A stretch of DNA of 64,000 bases from CAYLPJ01 sp964385465. Lineage in GTDB: Bacteria > Planctomycetota > Phycisphaerae > SM23-33. Numbering within the stretch: position 1 is the first letter of the stretch; each line of letters opens with the position of its first letter. This document shows, piece after piece, positions 51,291-60,823 of this stretch. The notes beneath the pieces are model-generated. The model saw only the letters and a program-made list of their open reading frames with translations, was not told the DNA's origin and searched no databases. The position numbers were made by a program, and so were the translations under genes. The DNA is taken from assembly GCA_964385465.1 (NCBI GenBank), contig CAYLPJ010000027.1, positions 13,914 to 77,913 on the forward strand. The letters run 5' to 3'.

Positions 51291-52748
51291 ATGACGAAGC
51301 TGACGAGAAGGCGTTTTCTGGCCGGGACGGCCGCGGCCGGGGCGGCGACGGCCCTGGCGCCGCACTGTCGGGCCCTGGGCTCCAACGGGGACATCCGCGT
51401 GGCCGTGATCGGCTTCCGCGGCAAGGGCAACCAGCACATGAAGATGGTCTCGGGGATGAAGGGCATCCGCCTGGTGGCCGTCTGCGACGCCGACAAGAGC
51501 GTCGTGGACCGCGGCGTGAAGTACTGCGAGAAGAAGGGCCTGAAGGTCCAGGGCACCCGCGACATGCGGGAGATCTTCGACCGCAGGGACGTCGACGCGA
51601 TCATCACGGCCACGCCGAACCACTGGCACGCCCTGACGGCGATCTGGGCGATGCAGTCCGGCAAGGACGTCTACGTCGAGAAGCCCGTCAGCTACAACCC
51701 CTACGAGGGCGCGCGGATCGTCGAGGCCGCCCGCAAGTACAAGCGGGTCTGCCAGGGCGGCTTCCAGAACCGCTCGGACGTGGGGCTCCGCCCGGCGTAC
51801 GCGTGGCTGAAGGAAGGCAACATCGGCAAGATCAAGATGATCCGCGGGCTGTGCTACCGCAACCGCAAGGGCATCGGCGGGCCGCTGGCCAAACCGCTGA
51901 CCCCGCCGAAGAACATCGACTACAACCTCTGGCTCGGCCCGGCCGAGGACGAGCCCATCCACCGACCCCGCCTGCACTACGACTGGCACTGGGACTGGAA
52001 CACCGGCAACGGGGACATCGGCAACCAGGGGCCGCACGAGCTGGACCTGATCAACTGGGCGCTCGGCAGCGAGACGGTCCCCAGGACCGTGATGAGCTTC
52101 GGCGGGCGGTTCGGCTGGCACGACGCGGGGGAGACGTGCAACATGCAGGTGGCCGTCTACGACTGCGGCGTGCCCGTCGTCTTCGAGGTCCGCGACATGT
52201 GGGTCGAGCCGAAGAAGAACTACTCGCCGCACTACAAGGGCATCCGCGTGGGCGTGATCATCACCTGCGAGGGCGGGGAGTTCCGCGGCGGGCGCGGGGG
52301 CGGGACCGTCTACGACCTCAAGGACCCCAAGAAGAAGATCAAGCGATTCCAGGGCGACGGCGGGAGGCACCACCAGAAGAACTTCTTCGAGGCCGTCCGC
52401 AGCCGAAAGATCGAGGACCTGCACGCCGAGATCGCCCCGGCGGCGCTGTCCAGCGACCTCGCCCACTACGCCAACGCCTGCGTCCGCGCCGGGCAGCAGG
52501 CCGACCCGAAGGAGCTCGCCGAGAAGGTCAAGGGCGACAAGCTCGCCTCCGAGGCGGCCGGGCGGTTCGGCGAGCAGCTCGCCAACTGGAACGTCGACTA
52601 CGCCAAGGAGCCGTGGTCCGTCGGCCCGGTGCTGCGGGTGGACCCCGCCACGCACCGTTTCTCCGGCGGGCCGGACTACGAGAAGGCCAACGCCTACCTC
52701 GCCCGCGCGGCCTACCGCAAGGGCTTCGAGGTGCCCGAGAAGGTCTGA
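51291..52748 (+). CDS. Tat-exported Gfo/Idh/MocA family oxidoreductase
   Basis: 485 aa. Tat signal TRRRFLAGTAAAGAATALA in the first 25 residues; AGGAGAGACGCAG before the ATG. Rossmann domain VAVIGFRGKGNQHM, TATPNHWHALTAIWAM and VYVEKPVSYNPYEG (EKP catalytic lysine motif). The C-terminal domain has DIGNQGPHELDLINWALG. One of the abundant exported NAD(P)-dependent sugar-type dehydrogenases of planctomycetes; substrate not inferable. Confidence 0.92.
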   Translation: MTKLTRRRFLAGTAAAGAATALAPHCRALGSNGDIRVAVIGFRGKGNQHMKMVSGMKGIRLVAVCDADKSVVDRGVKYCEKKGLKVQGTRDMREIFDRRDVDAIITATPNHWHALTAIWAMQSGKDVYVEKPVSYNPYEGARIVEAARKYKRVCQGGFQNRSDVGLRPAYAWLKEGNIGKIKMIRGLCYRNRKGIGGPLAKPLTPPKNIDYNLWLGPAEDEPIHRPRLHYDWHWDWNTGNGDIGNQGPHELDLINWALGSETVPRTVMSFGGRFGWHDAGETCNMQVAVYDCGVPVVFEVRDMWVEPKKNYSPHYKGIRVGVIITCEGGEFRGGRGGGTVYDLKDPKKKIKRFQGDGGRHHQKNFFEAVRSRKIEDLHAEIAPAALSSDLAHYANACVRAGQQADPKELAEKVKGDKLASEAAGRFGEQLANWNVDYAKEPWSVGPVLRVDPATHRFSGGPDYEKANAYLARAAYRKGFEVPEKV

Positions 52749-52842
52749 CGCCAGGGCGCCCGCGGCGCCCCGGGCTCCCCCCCGACGGGCGGGACCGGGG
52801 CGCCCGCGGCGCCTCCGCCGGCTGCGCGTCGGGAGGCCTTCG

Positions 52843-53541
52843 ATGCCGGTCGCGCCCGCCAGGTACGCCATGCTCCACGACTGGGACATCACGCCGGCCG
52901 GCGCGATCGAGCTCCAGCGCCGCCTCGCCGGCGGCATCCGCCAGGAGCCGCTGGCCGGGGCGGTCGAGACCGTCGCCGGGGTGGATTGCGCCTTCGCCGC
53001 CGGCGGCAGGGAGATTCTCGCCGTCGCCGTCCTGCTGGACGCCCGCTCGATGGAGCCGCTGGGCGACGCCCGCGTCCGCCGCGCCTGCACGTTCCCCTAC
53101 GTGCCCGGCCTGCTGAGCTTCCGGGAGGCCCCGGCGGTGATCGAGGCCGTCGAGGCCCTCCCCTGCCGCCCCGACCTGCTGATGTGCGACGGGCAGGGCC
53201 GGGCCCACCCCCGCCGGATCGGCCTGGCGGCCCACGTGGGGCTCTGGCTGGACCTGCCGACCGTGGGCGTCGCCAAGAGCCGCCTCTGCGGCGAGCACCG
53301 CCCCCCCGGCGCCCGCCGCGGCTGCCGGACGCAGCTCCGTCACGACGGCGAGGTCGTCGGCGCCGTCCTCCGCACCCGCACCGACGTCCGTCCGCTGTTC
53401 GTCTCGGTGGGCCACCGCGTCACGCTCGATGACGCCTGCCGCTGGTGCCTCCGCTGCGGGCGCGGCCTCCGACTCCCCGAACCCACACGACGCGCCGACC
53501 GCGCCGTGGCCGCATGGAAGACATCCCTTGCCCATACGTGA
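52843..53541 (+). CDS. nfi: Endonuclease V (deoxyinosine-specific)
   Basis: 232 aa. Cleaves the second phosphodiester bond 3' of deaminated adenine (inosine). Features: VAGVDCAF (first metal aspartate), SFREAPAVIEAVEAL, LLMCDGQGRAHPRRIGLAAHVG and TVGVAKSRLCG. The C-terminus has CRWCLRCGRG, an unusual cysteine-rich segment that may bind zinc. No close operon partner. Confidence 0.93.
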   Translation: MPVAPARYAMLHDWDITPAGAIELQRRLAGGIRQEPLAGAVETVAGVDCAFAAGGREILAVAVLLDARSMEPLGDARVRRACTFPYVPGLLSFREAPAVIEAVEALPCRPDLLMCDGQGRAHPRRIGLAAHVGLWLDLPTVGVAKSRLCGEHRPPGARRGCRTQLRHDGEVVGAVLRTRTDVRPLFVSVGHRVTLDDACRWCLRCGRGLRLPEPTRRADRAVAAWKTSLAHT

Positions 53542-53689
53542 ACCCCAACCGGATCCGCGGCGCGCGGGGGATGGACCGCCCCCCGCCGGCGCGGTAGACT
53601 CCTCGATTCGCCCCCGCGGCGGGGCGTGCGCCCCCGACGGCCCGACCGGACCGGACGCCCGCCGCCGAGACAAAAGGAGAGCCGAACCG

Positions 53690-54643
53690 ATGTACCGCCC
53701 CCAGATCAAGGTCGTCGACTGCACCATCCGCGACGGCGGACTGGTCAACGACTCGAAGTTCTCCCTCGAGACCGTCCGCACCGTCTACAAGGCCGTCTGC
53801 GACGCCGGCGTCGACTACGTCGAGCTCGGCTACCGCAACAGCCGCGAGTTCTTCTCCGACGACGAGTACGGCGCGTGGCGGTTCTGCGACGAGGAGCAGC
53901 TCCGCCGCGTCGTCGACGGGATCGACCCCGGCCAGACGAAGATCGCCATCATGCAGGACGCCCACAAGGCCTACGCCGACGACCTCCTGCCGGCCGAGGA
54001 GTCCGTCGTGGACCTCGTCCGCGTGGCGACGTACGTCAGGGACGTGGACAAGGCGATCCACATCGCCAACGTCGCCGGCGAGAAGGGCTACCAGACGACG
54101 GTGAACATCATGGCGATCTCGCGGGAGGGCTCGCCCTTCCTCGACGAGGCGCTGGACCAGATCGAGGACGAGACCGACGCCCTGGCCGTCTACGTGGTCG
54201 ACAGCTACGGCTCGCTGTACAGCGAGGAAGTGCACTACCTCGTCGAGAAGTACCAGCAGCATATCAAGACCAAGGAGGTCGGCGCGCACTTCCACAACAG
54301 CCAGCAACTGGCGTTCGCCAACACGATCGAATCGATCATCAAGGGCGCGAACTACGTGGACGGCACGCTGCTGGGGCTCGGGCGCGGGGCGGGCAACTGC
54401 CCCACCGAGCTGCTGCTGGGCTTCCTCAAGAACCCCAAGTTCAAGCTCCGCCCGCTGCTGGACGGCATCATGCGGGCCATCCTGCCGCTTCAGGGCGAAC
54501 TGATCTGGGGCTATCACATCCCCTACATGGTCATGGGGATGATGAACCAGCACCCGCGCGACGCGATCAAGTGGATGGGCTCCGACCAGCGCACCGACTT
54601 CGTCGAGTTCTACCGCCAGGTCACCGAGAAGTACGGCGAGTAG
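53690..54643 (+). CDS. HMGL-like TIM-barrel aldolase (DRE-TIM; 4-hydroxy-2-oxovalerate aldolase-like)
   Basis: 317 aa; AAAAGGAGAGCC before the ATG. Begins IKVVDCTIRDGGLVNDSKF, the DRE-TIM catalytic start (DxTxRDGG), and has VDYVELGYRN, VVDSYGSLYSEE and GAHFHNSQQLAFANTIESI with the metal-binding HxH-type pattern. It lacks the C-terminal communication domain of MhpE, so it is a shorter aldolase. Substrate unknown. Followed by gltX. Confidence 0.87.
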   Translation: MYRPQIKVVDCTIRDGGLVNDSKFSLETVRTVYKAVCDAGVDYVELGYRNSREFFSDDEYGAWRFCDEEQLRRVVDGIDPGQTKIAIMQDAHKAYADDLLPAEESVVDLVRVATYVRDVDKAIHIANVAGEKGYQTTVNIMAISREGSPFLDEALDQIEDETDALAVYVVDSYGSLYSEEVHYLVEKYQQHIKTKEVGAHFHNSQQLAFANTIESIIKGANYVDGTLLGLGRGAGNCPTELLLGFLKNPKFKLRPLLDGIMRAILPLQGELIWGYHIPYMVMGMMNQHPRDAIKWMGSDQRTDFVEFYRQVTEKYGE

Positions 54644-54720
54644 CCCCCGGGGCGCACGCCCCGGACCGGACGGCATCGAGCGAGGCTTCGCAAGAGGAGA
54701 CGATCACGAATGGCGGAAGC

Positions 54721-56187
54721 ATGAACGAGCTGAAGACACGATTCGCGCCCTCGCCGACCGGGCACCTGCACGTCGGCGGGGCCAGGACCGCACTGTTCAA
54801 CTACCTGCTGGCCCGGCAGACCGGCGGGACGTTCCTCGTGCGCATCGAGGACACCGACCGCGCCCGCCACGACGAGGCCGCCGTCGAGAAGATCGTCCAG
54901 GACCTCCGGTGGCTCGGGCTCGAGTGGGACGAGGGGATCGAGGTCGGAGGCCCCCACGGGCCGTACCGCCAGTCCCGGCGGCTGGACCTCTACGAAACGT
55001 ACGTGCAGAAGCTCCTCGACGCCGGCCGGGCGTACTACGCCTTCGATACCCGAGAAGAACTCGACGCCCTCCGCGCCGCCGCCGAGGCCGAGAAACGCAG
55101 CTTCCACTACCCCCGACCCGCCACGCTGCCCACCGACGACGACGCCGAGAAGGCCCGCGCCGCCGGCCGGCCCGTCGTCGTGAGGCTCTGCTGCCCCGAC
55201 CGGGACGTGACCGTCCACGACGAGGCCTTCGGCGACGTGACCGTCCCGGCCGGCGAGATGGAAGACTTCGTCATCCGCAAGGCCGACGGGTTCCCCACGT
55301 TCTACCTCGCCAACGTCGTCGACGACGCGCTGATGGGCGTGAACTTCATCTGCCGCGGGCAGGAGTTCCTCGGGCAGACCTGGCGCCAGGCGTCGCTCCG
55401 CGAGGCCCTCGGCTTCGACCCCCCCCGATACTGCCACCTGCCCCTCATCCTCGATATGCAGGGCCGGAAGCTCTCCAAGCGCGACGGCGACGTGGACGTC
55501 CACTCCTTCCGAGCCGCCGGCTACCTTCCGGAGGTGATGGTCAACTTCATCGCCCTGCTCGGCTGGCGGCCGGGGGACAACCCCGAGCGGCTCAGCCTCG
55601 ACGAGCTGGTGCGGCTGTTCGGCGTGGACCGCATCGGCAAGGCGAACGCGAAATTCGACCGCGACAAGCTGCTGGCGTTCAACACCGACGCCGTCGCCGC
55701 CGCCGACGAGGACCGGCTGCTGGCGGGCTTGAAGGACTACCTGGCCCTCAACCCCGGCCCCGTCCCGGCCGGCGACGACGACCTCCTCCGCGACCTGCTG
55801 CGGATGAACAAGGGCTTCCGCACGTTCGCGGACATTCCCGCCAAGTGCGGCGTGCTCTTCGGGCCCGACGACGCCTTCGACTACGACCCCAAGGCCGTCA
55901 AGAAGGTCCTCCGCAAGGGCGAGGGCAAGGGGTTCGCCGTCCTGGCAGACCTCCGCGAGCTGCTGGCCGGCTGCGAGTGGAACGAGACCGCCCTCGAGGC
56001 CGCCCTGACCGGCTACTGCCAGGCCCACGAACTGGGCATGGGCAAGGTCGCCCAGCCCATCCGCGTCGCCGTCACCGGCCGGACCGTCAGCCCGGCCATC
56101 TACGACACGCTGGGCCTCCTCGGCCGGGAGAAGACCCTCGCCCGCATCGACCGCTGCCTGGCGCTGCGGCAGAACGAGGAATCCTGA
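54721..56187 (+). CDS. gltX: Glutamyl-tRNA synthetase
   Basis: 488 aa class I aminoacyl-tRNA synthetase charging tRNA-Glu, and likely tRNA-Gln when Gln-tRNA is made by amidation. HIGH-type motif FAPSPTGHLHVGGARTAL; KMSKS equivalent KLSKRDGDVDV; LVRIEDTDRARHDE and TRRE-type anticodon-binding helices complete the fold. Preferred codon GAG fits the encoded tRNA-Glu(CUC). Confidence 0.95.
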   Translation: MNELKTRFAPSPTGHLHVGGARTALFNYLLARQTGGTFLVRIEDTDRARHDEAAVEKIVQDLRWLGLEWDEGIEVGGPHGPYRQSRRLDLYETYVQKLLDAGRAYYAFDTREELDALRAAAEAEKRSFHYPRPATLPTDDDAEKARAAGRPVVVRLCCPDRDVTVHDEAFGDVTVPAGEMEDFVIRKADGFPTFYLANVVDDALMGVNFICRGQEFLGQTWRQASLREALGFDPPRYCHLPLILDMQGRKLSKRDGDVDVHSFRAAGYLPEVMVNFIALLGWRPGDNPERLSLDELVRLFGVDRIGKANAKFDRDKLLAFNTDAVAAADEDRLLAGLKDYLALNPGPVPAGDDDLLRDLLRMNKGFRTFADIPAKCGVLFGPDDAFDYDPKAVKKVLRKGEGKGFAVLADLRELLAGCEWNETALEAALTGYCQAHELGMGKVAQPIRVAVTGRTVSPAIYDTLGLLGREKTLARIDRCLALRQNEES

Positions 56188-56362
56188 CGGGACGATGACT
56201 GGATATCGCCGGGGATCTGTGGCATAAGATGTGCCGGGTTTCCGGCCCGATCCGTCGCTTCAGACCATCGGGCCGCCCCGGCCGGGCCCGCGGGGCCAAC
56301 AGCGTCGATCCGCGGACCGGGCCGGCGCGAAGGACCATAGTTCACCAACCAGCAGGAGAGAC

Positions 56363-57268
56363 ATGAGCCTTCTTGTGACAGGAAGTATCGGGATTGACAC
56401 CGTGGAGAGCCCGGCCGGGACAGTGGCCGACGCCCTCGGCGGCTCCAGCGTCTACTTTTCCTATGCGGCGAGCTTCTTCACGGACGTGCGGTTCGTCGGC
56501 GTCGTGGGCGAGGACTGCCCGGAGGATTTCCTCCAGCCGCTCCAGGACAACGGGCGGATCGACATGGCCGGGCTGGAGGTCCGCACCGGCAGCAAGACGT
56601 TCCGGTGGCATGGCAAGTACCACGAGGACGTCAACGAGCGCGACACGGTGGACGTGGAGCTGAACGTCCTCGCCGAGGCCGGGCCGACCATCCCCGAGGC
56701 CTTCCGCGACAGCCGGTACGTCTTCCTGGCCAACACGCACCCGGGGCTCCAGATGGAGATCCTCGGCCAGCTCAGCGAGCCGACGCTCGTCGTCGCCGAC
56801 ACGATGGACCTGTGGATCACCACCGAGAGCGAGGCCCTCGAGCGCCTGCTCAGCCGCCTCGACGGGCTGGTCCTCAACGATTCCGAGGCCAAGCTGCTGA
56901 CCGGCAAGGCCAACGTCGTCGCCGCCGGGCTGGAGATCGCACGCCAGGTCCGCCGCTTCGTCGTCGTCAAGAAGGGCGAGCACGGCAGCCTGCTGTTCAC
57001 CGGCGACCACGTCGCCGCCATGCCCAGCTTCCCCACACGCAACGTCGTCGACCCCACCGGCGCCGGCGATTCCTTCGCCGGGGCCATGATGGGACACCTC
57101 GCCGCCGAAGACAACTGCGACGCCGCCGCCCTGCGACGCGCCATCGCCTACGGGACCGTCACCGCCAGCATCGAGCTGGAGGACTTCTCCCTCACACGGT
57201 TCCTCAACATCTCGCGCGACGACATCGACGCCAGGCTGAAAGAGTTCCAGGAGCTGGTGGCCTTCTGA
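56363..57268 (+). CDS. PfkB-family carbohydrate kinase
   Basis: 301 aa. N-terminal GSIGIDTVESPAG and GGSSVYFSYAASFFTDV; C-terminal PfkB signature DPTGAGDSFAGAMMGHLA with catalytic Asp and oxyanion-hole glycines. Phosphorylates a sugar or nucleoside with ATP; the specific substrate cannot be inferred. AGGAGAGAC precedes the ATG. Ends 11 bp before thpR. Confidence 0.92.
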   Translation: MSLLVTGSIGIDTVESPAGTVADALGGSSVYFSYAASFFTDVRFVGVVGEDCPEDFLQPLQDNGRIDMAGLEVRTGSKTFRWHGKYHEDVNERDTVDVELNVLAEAGPTIPEAFRDSRYVFLANTHPGLQMEILGQLSEPTLVVADTMDLWITTESEALERLLSRLDGLVLNDSEAKLLTGKANVVAAGLEIARQVRRFVVVKKGEHGSLLFTGDHVAAMPSFPTRNVVDPTGAGDSFAGAMMGHLAAEDNCDAAALRRAIAYGTVTASIELEDFSLTRFLNISRDDIDARLKEFQELVAF

Positions 57269-57279
57269 GAGGGGGCCCT

Positions 57280-57849
57280 GTGAGCATCCGCACCTTTACG
57301 GCGCTGACTCTCGACCCCGCCGTCCGCGAGCGGATCGTCGCGGCCGCGCGGGACGTGCCTCCCCGCGCCCTGAAGGTCCGGTGGGTCCGCCCGGAGAACC
57401 TGCACGTGACGCTGAAGTTCCTCGGCGACGTGCCCGAGGCGGATGCCGCGGACGTCTGTGCCGCGGTCGCCGCCGCCGCCGAGGGGATCGCGCCGTTCGA
57501 CTTCGACCTCGTCGGCCTGCGCTGCGTGCCACCCGGGCGGCGGACGCGGATGGTCTGGGCCGACGTCCGCGAGCCGACCGGGCAACTCGAAGCGCTGTTC
57601 CAGGCCGTCGAGTCGGCCGTGGCGCCGCTGGGCTACGCGCCCGAGACGCGTGCCTTCCGCCCGCACGTGACGGTCGGGCGCGTCCGCGCCGTCCGGGACC
57701 TCCCCGCCCTGCGGGAGGGGACCGAGGCCGCCGAGGACGTGGTGTTCGGCGCCCAGCACGCCGGGGAGGTGGTGGTCTACGGCAGCGAACTGACGCGGGA
57801 GGGCCCGGTCTACACGCCGCTGACGACCGCCCCGCTGGCGGAACCATAG
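57280..57849 (+). CDS. thpR: RNA 2',3'-cyclic phosphodiesterase (2H superfamily)
   Basis: 189 aa, GTG start. Two HxTx catalytic motifs, HVTLKF and HVTVGR, the latter followed by VRAVRDLPAL. Family also called LigT/ThpR; opens 2',3'-cyclic phosphate RNA ends to a 2'-phosphomonoester. The GGGGG stretch upstream of the GTG is a plausible ribosome site. Coupled closely to the PfkB gene, but functional linkage is unclear. Confidence 0.92.
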   Translation: MSIRTFTALTLDPAVRERIVAAARDVPPRALKVRWVRPENLHVTLKFLGDVPEADAADVCAAVAAAAEGIAPFDFDLVGLRCVPPGRRTRMVWADVREPTGQLEALFQAVESAVAPLGYAPETRAFRPHVTVGRVRAVRDLPALREGTEAAEDVVFGAQHAGEVVVYGSELTREGPVYTPLTTAPLAEP

Positions 57850-57917
57850 CCTAAACATCGGTGCATTTGCAGGGCATGCCGGGACGCACTTTTTTGCGTT
57901 TTTGTGCGCCCCGGGCC

Positions 57918-57951
57918 TTGCGTCACCCGAACATATACCATACAGTGTTCG
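57918..57951 (+). promoter_or_regulatory. recA promoter with overlapping inverted-repeat operator
   Basis: -35-like TTGCGT (57918-57923) and -10-like TACAGT (57941-57946), 17 bp apart. Inverted repeat CGAACA (57928-57933) and TGTTCG (57946-57951), 12 bp apart, covers the spacer and -10. The left half reads CGAACATAT, identical to the half-site of the Gram-positive-type SOS box. Candidate LexA site; no lexA gene in the window. Confidence 0.45.
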
Positions 57952-58009
57952 GCAAGTCGGCGGCGCCTCCCGCGCGGGGGGCGGACGGGACAGATCGAGG
58001 AGAGCGAGC

Positions 58010-59116
58010 ATGGCCAAGGCCACCAAGAGCACGGGCAAGAAGTCGGCGAAGACCACCAAGTCGGACGACACGGGCCAGCGCCGCGAGCGGGCGTTGGACT
58101 CGGCCCTCAAGCAGATCGAGAAGAACTACGGCGCCGGCAGCATCATGCGGCTGGACGAGGAGCAGATCGCCCACGTCAAGGGCATCTCGACGGGGGCGTT
58201 GAGCCTCGACCTGGCCCTCGGCGGGCAGGGCATCCCCTCGGGGCGGATCTGCGAGCTGTTCGGCCCCGAGGGCTCCGGCAAGACGACCCTGGCGCTGCAC
58301 GTGATCGCCAGCGCCCAGAAGGAAGGCGGGGTGGCGGCGTTCATCGATGCCGAGCACGCCATGGACCCCACCTGGGCGCGCAGGCTCGGCGTGGACCTCC
58401 AGGGCCTCCTGGTCTCCCAGCCGGACACCGGCGAGCAGGCCCTGGAAATCTGCGAAATGCTCGTCCGCTCCAACGCCGTGGACATCATCGTGATCGACTC
58501 GGTCGCCGCCCTCATCCCCCGGGCGGAGATCGAAGGCGAGATGGGCGACACGCACGTGGGCCTCCAGGCCCGCCTGATGAGCCAGGCCATGCGCAAGCTC
58601 GTCGGGGCGATCAGCAAGTCCAAGACCAGCGTGATCTTCATCAACCAGATCCGCATGAAGATCGGCGTGATGTTCGGCAACCCCGAGACGACGCCCGGGG
58701 GCAACGCCCTGAAGTTCTACAGCTCCGTCCGCATCGACGTCCGGCGCGTGGGAACCATCAAGGAAGGCGACAACCCCGTCGGGAACCGCGTCCGGGCACG
58801 CGTGGTCAAGAACAAGGTCGCCCCGCCCTTCCAGAAGGCCGAGTTCGACATCCTCTTCAACAGCGGGATCAACTCCCTCGGCGACGTTCTGGACCTCGCG
58901 GCCGAGAAGGACATCGTCACCAAGCAGGGCGCGTGGTTCAGCTACGGCGACGTCCGCCTCGGGCAGGGCCGCGCCAAGGCCTGCGAGTTCCTCGCCGAGA
59001 ACCCCGACCTCGTCGAGGAGATCCGCACGAAGGTCCTCGCCGAGCTCGCACCCCACCTGCTCGACCCCAAGGACCGCCCCGAGGAGCAGGCGGAAGAAGA
59101 GGACGAGAAGGAGTAG
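58010..59116 (+). CDS. recA: Recombinase RecA
   Basis: 368 aa. Strand exchange and SOS co-protease. Walker A GPEGSGKTT, L1/L2 loop region (MGDTHVGLQARLMSQAMRKL, INQIRMKIGVMFGNPETTPGGNALKFY), C-terminal ERDE-like acidic tail. A short Lys/Ser/Thr-rich extension precedes the core. GGAGAG lies 6 nt before the ATG. A 295-bp gap without a recognised gene separates it from aroA. Confidence 0.97.
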   Translation: MAKATKSTGKKSAKTTKSDDTGQRRERALDSALKQIEKNYGAGSIMRLDEEQIAHVKGISTGALSLDLALGGQGIPSGRICELFGPEGSGKTTLALHVIASAQKEGGVAAFIDAEHAMDPTWARRLGVDLQGLLVSQPDTGEQALEICEMLVRSNAVDIIVIDSVAALIPRAEIEGEMGDTHVGLQARLMSQAMRKLVGAISKSKTSVIFINQIRMKIGVMFGNPETTPGGNALKFYSSVRIDVRRVGTIKEGDNPVGNRVRARVVKNKVAPPFQKAEFDILFNSGINSLGDVLDLAAEKDIVTKQGAWFSYGDVRLGQGRAKACEFLAENPDLVEEIRTKVLAELAPHLLDPKDRPEEQAEEEDEKE

Positions 59117-59411
59117 GCGGGCATCGCCCCGCGGCGTCGGGACATCCCCGCCCGCGGCGCACAGGACCTTCCGGGCCCACGCAGCGCGCGGCGCGGGTAC
59201 CCTCGATGGCCGAGCGCCCGGCGCATCGCGCGCGTCGGCGCGCTGCGCTGGGCGCGACTCCCGGACGCTCGCGCAGCGGGCCCATCGCCCCCGCCCGCGC
59301 GGACCGCGCCGGATTGCGCAGGTCGCCCGAAGGACATCGCCCCCGCCTCGGACGCCCTTGTCAGAATCCGCCATCGCGATTACGATACCTCGACGCGCAA
59401 AGGAGTGACGA

Positions 59412-60698
59412 ATGGACCTCGCCGTCGAGAAGTCGCCCAATGTCCACGGGACGATCCGCATCCCCCCCAACAAGAGCCACTCGTTCCGCGCCCTCATCAT
59501 GGCCGCCCTCGCCGAGGGGACCAGCAAGATCGTCAACCCGGCGGCGTCGAACGACTGGATGCGCGGCATCGAGGCGCTGGAGCTGTTCGGCGCGGAGGTC
59601 AATCCCAAGGCCAGGCACGTCTGGGAGGTGATCGGCACCGGCGGGGAGCTGAAGACCCCCGAGGACGTGATCGACTGCGGCAACAGCGGGATCATCCTGC
59701 GGTTCTTCATCGGCCTGGCCGCCTGCTGCGACGGCTACACCGTCCTGACCGGCGACGAGTCGCTCCGCCACCTCCGCCTCTGCCAGCCGATCATCGACGC
59801 GCTCAACGACCTCGGCGCCTGGGCGGTCTCGACGAAGGGCGACGGGCACGCCCCGGTGGTCGTCCGCGGGCCGCTGAAGGGCGGGCGGGTCGAGATCGAC
59901 GGCATCGACTCCCAGCCGGTCTCGGCCCTGCTGATCGCCGGCGCCCTCGCCGACGCCCCCATGGACATGACCGTCCGCCGCCCCGGCGAGAAGCCCTGGG
60001 TCGGCGTGACGCTCGACTGGCTCAGCCGATGCGGCGTGGACCACAGCAACGAGAACTTCACCCACTACCGCGTCCGCGGCAACAGCCGCTGGGACGCCTT
60101 CGAGTGCGAGATCCCCCTGGACTGGTCCGCCGCCCTCTACCCCATCGTCGCCGCCGTGCTCACCGAGGACAGCGAGGTCTGCGTCCCCGGGATGGACTTC
60201 ACCGACTGCCAGGGCGACAAGGCCGTCGTGGACGTCCTCCGCCGGATGGGCGCCGACATCGAGATCACCCCCGAGGCCGTCATCGCACGCTCCAGCAAGC
60301 TCACCGGCTGCGAGATCGACTGCAACGACTTCATCGACCAGTTCATGCTCCTGGCCGTGGTCGGCGCCTGCGCCGAGGGCCGGACCGTCCTGACCAACGC
60401 CGAGGTCTGCCGCCACAAGGAATGCGACCGCATCACCGAAATGGCCCGCGCGTTGAAGGCGATGGGCGCCGACGTCCAGGAACGCCCCGACGGGCTGGTC
60501 GTCCGCGGCGGGCGCCTCCGCGGCGTCTCCCTCGACAGCCACGCCGACCACCGCATGGTGATGACCCTCGCCGTCGCCGGCCTCGTCGCCGACGGCACGA
60601 CGATCCTCTCCGACGTCGAGTGCGTCAAGAAGACCTTCCCCGCCTTCGTCGAGGAGATGCAGAGCATCGGCTGCGACATGACCAAACGGAATCGCTAG
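59412..60698 (+). CDS. aroA: 3-phosphoshikimate 1-carboxyvinyltransferase (EPSP synthase)
   Basis: 428 aa, sixth step of the shikimate pathway. Family motifs IPPNKSHSFRALIMAALAEG, CGNSGIILRFF (90-99), RHKECDRITEMARALKAMGA and DHRMVMTLAVAGL. In the active-site loop, E. coli LGNAGTAMRPL corresponds to CGNSGIILRFF, so I94 replaces Thr97 and F98 replaces Pro101. Followed by aroC 125 bp downstream on the same strand; the two adjacent shikimate steps are clustered. Confidence 0.95.
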   Translation: MDLAVEKSPNVHGTIRIPPNKSHSFRALIMAALAEGTSKIVNPAASNDWMRGIEALELFGAEVNPKARHVWEVIGTGGELKTPEDVIDCGNSGIILRFFIGLAACCDGYTVLTGDESLRHLRLCQPIIDALNDLGAWAVSTKGDGHAPVVVRGPLKGGRVEIDGIDSQPVSALLIAGALADAPMDMTVRRPGEKPWVGVTLDWLSRCGVDHSNENFTHYRVRGNSRWDAFECEIPLDWSAALYPIVAAVLTEDSEVCVPGMDFTDCQGDKAVVDVLRRMGADIEITPEAVIARSSKLTGCEIDCNDFIDQFMLLAVVGACAEGRTVLTNAEVCRHKECDRITEMARALKAMGADVQERPDGLVVRGGRLRGVSLDSHADHRMVMTLAVAGLVADGTTILSDVECVKKTFPAFVEEMQSIGCDMTKRNR

Positions 60699-60823
60699 CC
60701 CCGGCCGCCCAGGCCCGGGCCGGCGAACAGTCGTGCCGCGGCGGCGCCGCAAGACGCCGCGGTTTACCCGGCGGGGCCCGCCCCCGCGTATATGCGTATC
60801 GCCAACGGAAAGGGAGAACGAAC

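Noticed and set aside
59117..59411. Open frame continuing from the recA region toward aroA
   Set aside because: No ribosome site, Arg/Pro/Gly-rich, consistent with non-coding GC-rich DNA.
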